From Natronosalvus vescus (GTDB taxonomy: Archaea > Halobacteriota > Halobacteria > Halobacteriales > Natrialbaceae): 64,000 nucleotides of DNA. Below, one piece after another: positions 45,328 through 54,765 of the stretch. The stretch is taken from assembly GCF_023973145.1 (NCBI RefSeq), contig NZ_CP099546.1, positions 1,054,001-1,118,000 of the forward strand. The letters are read 5' to 3'. A program made the position numbers and the translations under genes. A model generated the notes under the pieces. It saw nothing but the letters and a program-made list of their open reading frames with translations, was not told where the DNA came from and ran no database searches. Positions within the stretch are counted from its first letter, which is position 1. Every line of letters begins with the position of its first letter.

Positions 45328-45580
45328 CGAATTCATCAAAGGATTCGCCATCTTCACCGCGGGCATCCTGGTGTGGATGACGTTTGCAGGCTGGTACAAC
45401 ACGCCGTCGTTCTACGACACCCAACTCGTTGGGCCGAATCCAGAAGATCCCGGGACGTACACTGCAATGGCACTGGTCGTCAAAGACGCCGCCCTCTATT
45501 TCGCACTGCTCGGTGCGCTCACCTTCTGGGTCGTGATTCCGGCCGGTCGACGCGCTCGAGCACACTACGCGGGTAACTGA
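45320..45580 (+). CDS. Small membrane protein DUF7314-like
   Basis: The protein has 86 residues and two TM segments (FIKGFAIFTAGILVWMTFAGW and ALYFALLGALTFWVVIPAG). It overlaps the previous gene, and the pair ends the bc cluster. Function unknown, presumed accessory subunit. Confidence 0.7.
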   Translation: MADEFIKGFAIFTAGILVWMTFAGWYNTPSFYDTQLVGPNPEDPGTYTAMALVVKDAALYFALLGALTFWVVIPAGRRARAHYAGN

Positions 45581-45725
45581 CGCCCGTTGATCCCTTCTTT
45601 CGTTTTCCAGACCGTGAGCACCGGCTGGCACTGGTGCGAGTGGTGACCCCCCGTCCTCGTCTACCGAATCCACCGAGGAGCACAACTCGAGGAGTGCGCT
45701 GACGCCAAGGAGAACCGCCGCTGGG

Positions 45726-47246
45726 TCACCGGTTGAACAGGCTCGAGGGGAGCCACTTCTGCATCCCGGGGCCGAACTCCCCGGCCAGTTGGGCGTCTTT
45801 CTCGGTAAACGAATCCGTCAGGACGAGCGTGCCGACGTAGGTCGCGAGGACGACGATCGGGAGGGTGGCGACGATCACCAGATCCGAATTGACGAAGACG
45901 ACGATCGGGATGCCTACGACCGTCGCGGGGACGCCAGCGAAGACGACTTTGGCGAAGTCTCGAGTGAACGGGTGGATCCTGTCGAGGTAGTAGAGTTCGC
46001 CCAGCGTGAGGAACCCGACCACAAAGAGTGCTGTCGCCGATCCGATTGCGGCACCGTTGATGCCGTAGATGGGAACGAGGAGGAAAGAGACGACGAAGTT
46101 GGTCACGAAGAGGGTGAGCGTGTTGGCGAAGACGATCCGTGAGTAGCCCATGCCCTGCAACAGCGTGCCGTCGGGGCCGCCGAAGGTGACGTTGAACAGG
46201 AACGCGGCCGCGAGCAGGGCAACGACCGCGCTCGCTGCCGTGTACTGTGGCGTGTACATCACCGCGAGGAACGAACTCGCGCCCAACCCGACGATGATCG
46301 CAAACGGGAGGGTGATCCCGGCGATCCATCGTGCGGCGACGCGAAACCGCTCCTGGACGAGCGCGGTGTCGTCTCTCGTTTCGGCGATGAGCGGTTTGAA
46401 CACCGGTGAGAGCGAGTTGAAGATGATCATCAGACCGGAGCCGAGCATGTAGCCGACGCGATAGAAGCCGACGTCTTCGGAGTCGAGGAAGAAGCCGAGT
46501 ACGAAGTAATCGACGTGACCCATGAGGACGAACACGACGCTCGTCATCGCCAGCGGCACCGAGTACTTGACGAGCGGGCCAGGAGCAACGGGTTCGAACG
46601 TTGCGGACATTATTTGCCAGGCCCGGTAGGTGAAGAGTATGGCCCCGACCGTGATCGCGACGAACAACCCGACGACGTAGCCGGCGACGAGACCGAGTAG
46701 CCCGAACCCGGCGAGCAACATTACGGCCGTGACGACGAAGCGAACGATTGGACGAACCAGGTCGCGCATGATCACCCGATACTGCAGCTTCTTGATGCTG
46801 TAGAAGGATTTCAACAGCACGTTGTAGATGGCGAGCAGCGGAATCGTGACGGTCAACAACAGGAGCGCAACCTGCAGCGACGGTTCACGGAAGAACACGC
46901 TGATTTGCTCCGCCGCAATCGCGAGAAACAGCGCGACCAGCGCGGAGGTGACGAGAACGGTGGCGGTGACCTGGACGACGACACCCTTGGCTTTGCCCGG
47001 CTCGTCGTCCTCGAGATACTGGGGGACGAAGTAATCGATCGCCAGCGGCAATCCGAGGTTCGCAAACACCTGTAGAAACAGGATTACGGACGTCGCGAGT
47101 ACCCAGAGGCCGTACACCGATGGGCTCACGAACCGCGTCATCAGCATGACGATGGCAAACGCGAGGACGCCGTTTATCACGTTGCCGACGAACGTGATGC
47201 TTCCCTGTTTTGCCAGCGTCGAAACGCCTTCGTCGTGTTCGGTCAT
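45726..47246 (-). CDS. Polysaccharide/oligosaccharide flippase (MOP superfamily)
   Basis: The protein has 506 residues and 12-14 TM segments. The N-terminal LAKQGSITFVGNVINGVLAFAIVMLMTRFV and the central region VPLAMTSVVFVLMGHVDYFVLGFFLDSEDVGFYRVGYML match the flippase branch (RfbX/Wzx-like). Such proteins flip lipid-linked glycans, for example for S-layer N-glycosylation. No glycosyltransferase is adjacent, so the pathway role is open. Confidence 0.87.
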   Translation of the reverse strand: MTEHDEGVSTLAKQGSITFVGNVINGVLAFAIVMLMTRFVSPSVYGLWVLATSVILFLQVFANLGLPLAIDYFVPQYLEDDEPGKAKGVVVQVTATVLVTSALVALFLAIAAEQISVFFREPSLQVALLLLTVTIPLLAIYNVLLKSFYSIKKLQYRVIMRDLVRPIVRFVVTAVMLLAGFGLLGLVAGYVVGLFVAITVGAILFTYRAWQIMSATFEPVAPGPLVKYSVPLAMTSVVFVLMGHVDYFVLGFFLDSEDVGFYRVGYMLGSGLMIIFNSLSPVFKPLIAETRDDTALVQERFRVAARWIAGITLPFAIIVGLGASSFLAVMYTPQYTAASAVVALLAAAFLFNVTFGGPDGTLLQGMGYSRIVFANTLTLFVTNFVVSFLLVPIYGINGAAIGSATALFVVGFLTLGELYYLDRIHPFTRDFAKVVFAGVPATVVGIPIVVFVNSDLVIVATLPIVVLATYVGTLVLTDSFTEKDAQLAGEFGPGMQKWLPSSLFNR

Positions 47247-47335
47247 GTCGGGTTCAGGTGGGTGTCCTCAGCCGCTATCGGTCAACACGGGAACGCAAAC
47301 TATTCTCGCTCGTTCATGTGTCCTGGATGCCACGG

Positions 47336-47728
47336 TCAGACGCTGGTCGCCGGCTCGAGTTCGTAGTCGCTGACTTCCCGTGCTGACTCGCCAAAGGATG
47401 GAAACTCCACCTCGAACGGCCAGTCGTCGCCTTCGCTGGTGTCATCGACGTGTTCGATGACGGTGTCGAGTTCCTCGCCCTCGGCGTCGAAGAACGTCGC
47501 TCGAATTTCGACGTACGTCGGTTGACGCTCGCCCTCGTTTCTGACCACGCCCCAGATGGAGATGCGTTCGTCTTCGGTTCCCGGATTCTCTCGGATGAGG
47601 TCGGACCAGAGGATGACCAGCGACGCCGGTTCGATGATCCCCTCACCGTTTTCCGTGAAATAATCGAGACAGCCCGAGAGTGTCGCCGACCCGAGGGCCG
47701 CGAGTGTGAGGAGGGAGCGACGTTTCAT
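47336..47728 (-). CDS. Lipoprotein with FxLYD-like domain
   Basis: The protein has 130 residues. MKRRSLLTLAALGSATLSGC is a haloarchaeal signal with a lipobox (LSGC), so Cys20 is likely lipid-modified. The mature part has WGVVRNEGERQPTYVEIRATFFDAEGEEL, a beta-sandwich like FxLYD. Extracellular, unknown role. Confidence 0.75.
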   Translation of the reverse strand: MKRRSLLTLAALGSATLSGCLDYFTENGEGIIEPASLVILWSDLIRENPGTEDERISIWGVVRNEGERQPTYVEIRATFFDAEGEELDTVIEHVDDTSEGDDWPFEVEFPSFGESAREVSDYELEPATSV

Positions 47729-47886
47729 ACGCTGGGTGGTTCTTCAACTGGTTCCATCTTCAGCCTTCGGGACACGTTTTGTCACACTGGCAACCACTGT
47801 GGCCCCTGCGTGTACTGACAATTTCCTCTTCTGGATCGGTAACTGGTTTCGACACGTTTTACTACTAGGTCGTACCACTGGGTAGT

Positions 47887-48813
47887 ATGAACGAGTTCGA
47901 ACCGTTCAGCGAGGCTGGTGAAGCGGACGTGACGCGCGCAATCGGTCAGGAGTGGACAGCGGAGTTCATGGACTTCTCCGATTCGGACGTCATCATCGTC
48001 GGTGGCGGCCCGTCTGGGCTGACGGCGGCGAAAGAACTCGCCGAGCGTGGCGTGAAGACGATGGTCGTCGAGAAGAACAACTACCTCGGCGGCGGTTTCT
48101 GGCTCGGTGGCTTCCTGATGAACAAGGTGACCGTTCGCTCCCCGGCACAGGCAGTGCTCGAGGAACTGGACGTCGACTACAAGCAAGCCCAGGACACAGA
48201 GGGGCTGTACGTTGCAAACGGCCCACACGCTTGTTCGGCACTGATCAAAGCTGCCTGTGACGCCGGCGCGAAGATGCAGAACATGACGGAGTTCACCGAC
48301 ATCGTCATCCGCGAGGATCACCGCGTTGCCGGCATCGTCATGAACTGGACGCCGGTACACGCGCTCCCGCGAGAGATCACCTGCGTCGACCCCATCGCCG
48401 TCGAAGCCGACCTCGTGATCGACGCGACGGGTCACGACGCTATGGCGGTCACCAAACTGGACGAACGCGGTGTGCTCGAGGCACCTGGTGTCAGGGACGC
48501 CCGTGACCGTGGACGGGTCATGGATCAGACCGAGTCCGGCCAGTACGGTGCTCCCGGCCACGACTCGCCCGGCCACGACTCGATGTGGGTCGGCCGCTCG
48601 GAGGACGCTATCGTCGAACACACCGGCCTCGTCCACGACGGTCTGATCGCGACCGGGATGGCGACGGCGACCGCCTACGGCCTCCCGCGGATGGGGCCGA
48701 CCTTCGGCGCCATGCTCGTCTCCGGCAAGCGCGCCGCCCAGGTCGCCCTCGAGGAACTCGAGGTCGACGCCGATCCCGTGGAGTTGACGAGTCGGGTTCC
48801 CGCTGACGACTGA
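47887..48813 (+). CDS. thi4: Thiazole synthase Thi4 (Cys-containing)
   Basis: The protein has 308 residues. It has the NAD-binding [21 protein letters not shown] near residue 36, the GGGFWLGG loop and the EITCVDP segment around Cys166. By alignment this Cys corresponds to the sulfur-donating Cys of yeast Thi4 rather than the His of sulfide-dependent methanogen enzymes. The enzyme makes the thiazole moiety of thiamine. The Cys form is a single-turnover (suicide) enzyme in yeast. Confidence 0.88.
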   Translation: MNEFEPFSEAGEADVTRAIGQEWTAEFMDFSDSDVIIVGGGPSGLTAAKELAERGVKTMVVEKNNYLGGGFWLGGFLMNKVTVRSPAQAVLEELDVDYKQAQDTEGLYVANGPHACSALIKAACDAGAKMQNMTEFTDIVIREDHRVAGIVMNWTPVHALPREITCVDPIAVEADLVIDATGHDAMAVTKLDERGVLEAPGVRDARDRGRVMDQTESGQYGAPGHDSPGHDSMWVGRSEDAIVEHTGLVHDGLIATGMATATAYGLPRMGPTFGAMLVSGKRAAQVALEELEVDADPVELTSRVPADD

Positions 48814-48954
48814 CCACCTCCTTGCTTCTCGAGGACGGACGTTCGCGACGACCGAACCGATTACTCGTCAGAGCGTTCCGACGACTTGATCAGCGATGCA
48901 GCGGCGTTTCGCCGGAAACTACACCGTTTTCAGGCTCCTCGAGAAATCCCCGGC

Positions 48955-49842
48955 ATGACCGTTCTCGTAACCGGCGCCACCGGTGGCGCTGGCAGCTGGA
49001 TCGTCGACGCATTCGCTCGAGATGGGCACGACGTCGTCGGAATCGACCTCGAGCGACCCCCACGAAAACGCGAGGGCGTCACGTTTCTCGAGGCAGATCT
49101 CACCGACCAGGGCCAGACCTGGGAGCTGATTCAGACGTACGACCCCGATGCAGTCGTTCACTTCGCCGCGATTCCACGCGTCGAGATCACGTCGGGAACG
49201 GAGACGTTCCTGACGAACGTCGAGAGCACCTACCACGTCTTCGAGGCGGCTGGCCAGGCCGGGGCCGACGTCGTCTGGGCCTCGAGCGAGAGCATCTACG
49301 GCTCGGTGTTCGCCAACGAACCGTGGCTGCCGGAGTATTTCCCGGTCGACGAGGCACATCCCCTCCGTCCGGAGGATCCGTACGCGACCTCGAAACTCGT
49401 CGGCGAGGAACTGGCGGGAATGGCCGCCCGAAAACACGGGATTTCCGTGACCTCGATTCGCCCCTCCTGGATCACGTACCCCGGAAGTCAGCTGATGGCC
49501 AGGGTTCGTGAGACGTTCGACCCGGAGACGGCCGATCCCAACGGGAACTTCTGGTCGTACGTCGACGTTCGGGACGTCGTTTCGATCGTCCAGGCGGCCC
49601 TCGAGTCGCCCCCGGAGGGTCACGAAAGGTATCTCGCTGCCGCCGAGGACAACTTTCTCGGACGTCCGACGGCCGAGGTTATCGAAGCGGTGTTCGATGG
49701 GCTTCCCGAGGACTGTTCGCTCGAGGGTACCCAGTCGGCGTTTTCGACGGCGAAAGCCCAGCGCGAACTCGGTTGGCAGGCCCAGCACACCTGGGAGGAG
49801 AGCGAGCTCGAGTCCGTCGACGGGCCGCTGTTTCTCGACTGA
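48955..49842 (+). CDS. NAD-dependent epimerase/dehydratase
   Basis: The ATG at 48955 gives 295 residues. The Rossmann motif TGATGGAGSWI opens the protein, and ASSESIYG with DPYATSKLVGEEL is the extended SDR catalytic set (Ser, Tyr, Lys). The enzymes modify nucleotide sugars. The substrate is unknown; the ends SYVDVRDVVSIV and ELGWQAQHTW are typical. Confidence 0.82.
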   Translation: MTVLVTGATGGAGSWIVDAFARDGHDVVGIDLERPPRKREGVTFLEADLTDQGQTWELIQTYDPDAVVHFAAIPRVEITSGTETFLTNVESTYHVFEAAGQAGADVVWASSESIYGSVFANEPWLPEYFPVDEAHPLRPEDPYATSKLVGEELAGMAARKHGISVTSIRPSWITYPGSQLMARVRETFDPETADPNGNFWSYVDVRDVVSIVQAALESPPEGHERYLAAAEDNFLGRPTAEVIEAVFDGLPEDCSLEGTQSAFSTAKAQRELGWQAQHTWEESELESVDGPLFLD

Positions 49843-49979
49843 ATCGTCCCGGTTTGGGTAACCGACGACGACCGTTCGGCTTGGATACCGAGTCGCCCGA
49901 TTTGCTGGACGGCGCGATGATACTGAGTGACCGATCGCGATGACAACGGCTACACTGGATGGTACCACTATGTTGTTCT

Positions 49980-50726
49980 ATGGTCGAACACGTCTTCCTC
50001 TATCGATCACCGACCGCAGTCGGCGACGTCGACGCCGTCGCCGAGTGGCTCGAGCCCCGGATTGATGCGCCTGTCATCGTTCGAGACCGGTTTCTCGCCG
50101 GCGATCACGGCGAGGAACTCCCGGAGAAGTTCGTCCGAGCGCGCGTACGGTCGCCCACCGATCCGGAGACTGGAAACACGATGCTGGGAACTGTTCGATA
50201 CGAATAACGGGCTCTCGAGCAGCCCGAACGGGAGGGTGGCGTCCTCTACGACGGCGTCCAGGTTGGGCGGGCGCTAAACGCTGAACTCCCGGCGGACGAA
50301 CGGGGACTCGAGTACGCCCACGTAATCGTGCTCGACCGAGCGCTCGCCACCTGGGGCGACCACGATGGGCGATGGCACAAACGGGTGACCGTCCCTGGGC
50401 AGCCTGCACTCGTCTCGGTGCCGGGGCTGTACGAAGCGCCGGCGAAACCGGGAGCCTACTACCGGGCCAAGCAACGCGGGGCGCTGGTGTCGGGCGATGC
50501 ACCGGCCAGGGAAGTGCTCGAACGCGACCTCGAGGGCGACATTTTGATCGAGAACGATCCGCGAACCACCGACGCCCTGTGCGGATACGTGCTGCAGGCG
50601 ATCCACTACCTCGAGACGGGGGAGTCGTTCTGTTCGGAGCCGACCTGTCGCCTTTACAATGCGCACCGCCACGAGGAACTCATCGCGGCCCAGCTCGAAG
50701 CACCCGAGTTTGCCCCGACACGCTGA
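49980..50726 (+). pseudogene. DUF6775-type putative metallopeptidase gene with in-frame stop
   Basis: One frame is open from ATG 49980 to the TAA at 50205-50207 (75 residues), and the same frame continues from 50208 to 50726 with no further stop. The joined product reads GTVRYE, stop, RALEQPEREGGVLYDG and has late motifs EPTCRLYNAHRHEEL and GYVLQAIHYLETGESFC that match the DUF6775 (archaeal putative metallopeptidase) family as I recall it. The stop most simply arose from GAA or CAA to TAA. Sequencing error is possible. Confidence 0.7.
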
Positions 50727-50889
50727 TCGCTACGGATCGAGCGCCACAGCCGTCGATGAGTAGGGGCAGCCGTCGTGGCTTTATCTGGTGATGCGTGGAT
50801 TCCCTCGAGCGCCGTCAAGACTCCACCAGGTACCGGCTCGAGCAGCAGCTCTCCACCTGCGGGGTGTGTTCAGGAGATGTGTCGAGGCG

Positions 50890-51219
50890 CTAGTTCGTCA
50901 CGCCGTACTCGACGTGGACGGTGGGAACGCTCGTCGAATCCGGCGCAGCGTTTCCGTTCCAGTCGACGACGTGGACGTTCGCCAGTTGCCCGGAGAAGCG
51001 GAACCGCTGGACGCCGACGTCGATCGTCCCTTCTGCCGCGTTGCCGGAAAGAATCGTCGCGGTCTCGTCAGGCGTTTCGCCGACCATCATGAGATCGCCA
51101 TCGACCGTGATCTCGAACGCCGAGGGAACGCCTCGGCCGACGATCGTGACGCGGTTTGGAAGTGGTTCTGTGTGCTGTGCCGCTTGCGACGTCTCGTGTA
51201 CCGGAGTATCGCGTGCCAT
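50890..51219 (-). CDS. Small unrecognised protein
   Basis: The ATG at 51219 gives 109 residues (MARDTPVHETSQAAQ). The body is beta-rich: NRVTIVGRGVPSAFEITVDGDLMMVG, ATILSGNAAEGTID and FSGQLANVHVVDWNG. It has no TM, signal or known motif. Similar small proteins exist in haloarchaea. Unknown function. Confidence 0.6.
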   Translation of the reverse strand: MARDTPVHETSQAAQHTEPLPNRVTIVGRGVPSAFEITVDGDLMMVGETPDETATILSGNAAEGTIDVGVQRFRFSGQLANVHVVDWNGNAAPDSTSVPTVHVEYGVTN

Positions 51220-51345
51220 ATCCGTTAACCCGAGTATGCAGGCATAAGCTTTCTTGTCGACACATTGGTAGGATTGGTGGACAGTGATGGATTCGAAACT
51301 GTTCACGACAATGATCAAACCCACGGGAGAACGGTTCTGTGGGCG

Positions 51346-51762
51346 TCAGAGGACGTCTAACTCGCGGGCGTACCACAGCGATGCAACCGGAATCACGGCG
51401 GAGACGAGAAGTGTAACCCACCGGTGGTGTTCGAACCAGGCCACGTCGCCCGCCTCGAGTATCACGTTCGAGGGAACCGACACCGCCCAGTGGAGGGTCA
51501 CGACGGTGAGAACGAGCCCCAGTATGAGCGTCAGCCCGGCAACCAGTTCCGGCTCGGTACGCTGCTGTCGACCGGCGGCAAAGAGGACGATGGCGACGAA
51601 CGCAAACAGCGAGAGTACCTGTGGCCCGGCGAGCCCTGCGGCATAATAGAACTCGAGGACGCCCGCCGGCGCTTCGAGGACGAAATACGGCACGAACGCA
51701 GCGATTACGTACGCGACCGCGGCGACGATGCCGAGCGTCGGTGGCCGCTGGTGGGGACGCAT
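51346..51762 (-). CDS. Membrane protein DUF7548-like
   Basis: The ATG at 51762 (MRPHQRPPTLGIVAAV) gives 138 residues and four TM segments: LGIVAAVAYVIAAFVPYFVL, YYAAGLAGPQVLSLFAFVAIVLF, LVAGLTLILGLVLTVVTLHW and HRWVTLLVSAVIPVASLWY. Unknown function. Confidence 0.65.
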   Translation of the reverse strand: MRPHQRPPTLGIVAAVAYVIAAFVPYFVLEAPAGVLEFYYAAGLAGPQVLSLFAFVAIVLFAAGRQQRTEPELVAGLTLILGLVLTVVTLHWAVSVPSNVILEAGDVAWFEHHRWVTLLVSAVIPVASLWYARELDVL

Positions 51763-51887
51763 GCTCGAGGGATTGTGTGGAGACGGTTTAATCCCGACGA
51801 TTGCCTGGATGGGTACCGCTGCGTCGGTTCGGACAGCCACGGAGACGGACAACAACACTCAACACGCTGGATGACTCATCAGCCCAC

Positions 51888-52211
51888 ATGGGACTTGGCA
51901 GCACCGCAAAGAAGATCCAGGGACTCTCAGACCGCGCTGAAGCGATGTACCGCCAGGTGCAAGAGCTTCAGCAGCGAATCATCAACCTCGAGGACGAAGT
52001 CGACGATACCCACGACACGGTGAAAAAGCTCGATCACAACATCACCGAACAACGGGCACTGTTGCTCGCCATCGCCGACGAACACGGGATCGACGGCGAA
52101 CAGATCCTCGCGGAGGCGGCCATCGACGAGGCCGAAGCTGACGAAGATGGGGACGAAACCGACGACGTCGACGCCGACTCGGACGCTGAGGCTGCGACCA
52201 CCTCTGAGTAA
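51888..52211 (+). CDS. DUF5798-like coiled-coil protein
   Basis: The ATG at 51888 (MGLGSTAKKIQGLSDRAEAMY) gives 107 residues. A coiled coil (VQELQQRIINLEDEVDDTHDTVKKLDHNI) fills the middle, and the tail is very acidic. Function unknown. Confidence 0.75.
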   Translation: MGLGSTAKKIQGLSDRAEAMYRQVQELQQRIINLEDEVDDTHDTVKKLDHNITEQRALLLAIADEHGIDGEQILAEAAIDEAEADEDGDETDDVDADSDAEAATTSE

Positions 52212-52311
52212 TCTTCCGCGAGTTGTGGGCCGTCTGGTCTGGCGACCGGGAACGACTGGCGGTCGCACCTGATGGGAAGACCTAACAACAGGGGCAACAT
52301 TTGCCCGCACA

Positions 52312-53292
52312 ATGACGACCCACGAGCAGCCGTTGGATTCGGTGCTCGAGACGATCGGTGAAACGCCACTGGTACGGATCCACGACGCTCCCTCCGGCGT
52401 CCCAATCTACGCGAAACTCGAGTCGTTCAATCCCGGTGCCAGCGTCAAAGACCGCATCGGCCGCTACATGCTCGAGCGGATGCTCGAACGCGGCGACCTC
52501 GTCGCTGGCGGCACGGTGATCGAACCCACAGCTGGAAACACCGGAATTGGCCTCGCAATCGCCGCCGCCCAGCTGGGACTCGAGGCGATTTTCGTCGTCC
52601 CCGAGCGATTCAGCGTCGAAAAACAACAGCTGATGGAGGCCCTCGGCGCGACCATCATTAACACACCCACTTCCGACGGCATGGGCGGTGCCATCGACCG
52701 TGCCCACGAACTGGCCGCAGAAATCGACGATGCCGTCGTCCCCCAGCAGTTCTCGAACCCGCTCAACACCGAAGCCCACTACGAGACAACCGCACCGGAG
52801 ATCTACGACGCTCTCGACGGCAAAGTGGGTGCTGTCGTCGCTGGCTGTGGCACCGCAGGAACACTCATGGGCCTCGCTCGATACGCCCGCGAACAGGATG
52901 CCGAGACGTACGTCGCCGCCGTGGAACCGGAGGGATCGCTGTACGGCGAATTCCTCGACCTCGAGCGCGAGGAAGACGAGTACAAGATCGAAGGCATCGG
53001 CACCCACAACATCGAGACGAACGAGCTGTTCGACCCCGACTACGTCGACGAGGTCTATGCCGTCGCCGACGAGTCCGCCCACGAGGAACTCAAACGACTC
53101 GCCGCCGAGGAAGGCCACCTCGTCGCCTCGAGTGCGAGCGCGGCGAGCCTCGCGGCGAAACACGTTGCGAAGGGGATTGCCACCGGTGAGATCGACGCAC
53201 CATTCGACTCGGTGGTGACCGTCTTCCCCGACTCGAGCGAGCGGTATCTCTCGAAGGGGATCTATCGGTCGTTCGAGGAGTGGGACAACTGA
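52312..53292 (+). CDS. PLP-dependent cysteine synthase-like enzyme
   Basis: The protein has 326 residues. The family signature PGASVKDRIGRYM holds the PLP Lys, PTAGNTGIGLAIAAA binds the phosphate/substrate, and GCGTAGTLMGLARY matches the GTGGT loop. Family includes O-acetylserine sulfhydrylase and cystathionine beta-synthase; the exact reaction is not decided by sequence. It probably makes cysteine or cystathionine. Confidence 0.88.
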   Translation: MTTHEQPLDSVLETIGETPLVRIHDAPSGVPIYAKLESFNPGASVKDRIGRYMLERMLERGDLVAGGTVIEPTAGNTGIGLAIAAAQLGLEAIFVVPERFSVEKQQLMEALGATIINTPTSDGMGGAIDRAHELAAEIDDAVVPQQFSNPLNTEAHYETTAPEIYDALDGKVGAVVAGCGTAGTLMGLARYAREQDAETYVAAVEPEGSLYGEFLDLEREEDEYKIEGIGTHNIETNELFDPDYVDEVYAVADESAHEELKRLAAEEGHLVASSASAASLAAKHVAKGIATGEIDAPFDSVVTVFPDSSERYLSKGIYRSFEEWDN

Positions 53293-53373
53293 GCGCCAGT
53301 TTTCTCGTCCGTCAAGGTCTGTTTCGGGCTCCGAACGTGTCCTCGGTCTTCACAATCACCTCCAGCTGCACCC

Positions 53374-53784
53374 CTACAGCTGCAACCGCTGGTGCTCGAC
53401 CTTCAGACACCGATCCTGCACCACGAGTCGGCCCGCCGCTTCGGCTCGACGTGCCGCCTCGTCGTCGACGATCCCCACTTGCGTCCAGATGACGGCGTCG
53501 TCGTCGCGCTCGAGCGCCGCGTCCACGACGTCGGCGACCTCCTCACTCGGGCGGAACACGCAGACGATCTCGACCGGATCGTCCAGGTCGGCAAGCGAGT
53601 CGACTGCCTGGCGGTCGAATATCTCCTCGGCAAACGGGTTGACCGGAAGGATTTCGTACCCGTGCTCGAGCATATACGCTGGCACGTAGTGGGCGGGTTT
53701 CCCTACCGTATCCGAACAGCCGACTACGGCGATCGTCTCCCGCTCGAGGATCTCGCGCAGCGTCGTATCATCGGTTACTGGCAT
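53374..53784 (-). CDS. CoA-binding domain protein
   Basis: The protein has 136 residues. The Rossmann-type CoA-binding core: TIAVVGCSDTVGKPAHYVPAYML, YEILPVNPFAEEIFDRQAV and VEIVCVFRPSEEVADVV, then VIWTQVGIVDDEAARRAEAAG. These YccU-like proteins bind CoA; role in the cell is uncertain. Confidence 0.87.
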   Translation of the reverse strand: MPVTDDTTLREILERETIAVVGCSDTVGKPAHYVPAYMLEHGYEILPVNPFAEEIFDRQAVDSLADLDDPVEIVCVFRPSEEVADVVDAALERDDDAVIWTQVGIVDDEAARRAEAAGRLVVQDRCLKVEHQRLQL

Positions 53785-53971
53785 ACCGGGTGGTTTACAC
53801 TCGAGCGTAGTGAATCCACGGACTATAGCTGCAACTGAAACGGTTCACACACTGATCACCGACACAACTGGCGATCAGGTGTACAATGACGTGCAGTGGC
53901 TACGATAGCTCATCGGTAACGGTTTGCTCGTCACCCGACGTCTCGAGCGGGCTAAATTGGCCGGGTCGGTC

Positions 53972-54595
53972 TCAGGAGAGGCCAGCCGTCCTGATCTGCT
54001 GTTCACCGTCCTCCGTCTCGTCGATCTCGACGACGCCGTCGAACAGCTGTTTGAGCGTGTTCATCGTCTGATCATCGTGAGCTGTTGAGTCGATGACGTA
54101 GACGCCGAGGGCATCTGCACTCTGTATTCGGCCCGTGAACACGTGCAGGAACCGGAATACCGTCTGTAAGTTCGAGTACATAAGCAGCGTCGAGACGGAG
54201 TGGAGCAGAATTCGGTTTTCGGTTAGCCCACGCCCGTCGTAGAACTCCTGCAGGAACTCGGAGAGTTTGATACCGATACCGGTCATATCGACCGGGGAGG
54301 ACGCGTATTTGATCCGTGGATCGTCGTCTACCGTTCCAATTCCGCGCTGTTTAGTGACACAGTCGACGACGCCAACATCGGGTTTCGGCATGACGGTTCG
54401 AGTGGAAAAGTCCCTGAGTACCTTATCAGCGCTATCTTTCGTCGTAACGATGATCGTCCCCTCACTTTCGTCGGCACCGCTGGCAAGGACGTCAAGCGCG
54501 AGGTTGCGCTTGCCCGTAAGTGGGGGGCCAGCGATCAGAACGTTTGTTCCCGGGGCAATCGACTCGTCCGGGAGGACTCCAGGGAGGTCGTACAT
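53972..54595 (-). CDS. KaiC/RecA-like ATPase (DUF7504-like)
   Basis: The protein has 207 residues. The Walker A appears as GPPLTGKRNLAL near residue 24. The Walker B-like segment is near ADALGVYVIDST, and EGTIIVTTKDSADKVL is the typical haloarchaeal RecA-superfamily signature. Small KaiC-like ATPases of this type often act in signalling or regulation. The target is unknown. Confidence 0.75.
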   Translation of the reverse strand: MYDLPGVLPDESIAPGTNVLIAGPPLTGKRNLALDVLASGADESEGTIIVTTKDSADKVLRDFSTRTVMPKPDVGVVDCVTKQRGIGTVDDDPRIKYASSPVDMTGIGIKLSEFLQEFYDGRGLTENRILLHSVSTLLMYSNLQTVFRFLHVFTGRIQSADALGVYVIDSTAHDDQTMNTLKQLFDGVVEIDETEDGEQQIRTAGLS

Positions 54596-54765
54596 ACCAG
54601 ATACTCACATCCATCGACAGTCACGGCCGACGGCTCCCGCCTCGTGACTGCGTAGTCGTATGGTAAGTAGATGAAGGAAGCAGGTTATAGTACTTTTGAT
54701 TACTCAGTTCCACAGTATGGTTCTTCTGGCCGATCAGCAGGTGGGCTACCGGCGACTCGTGACTG

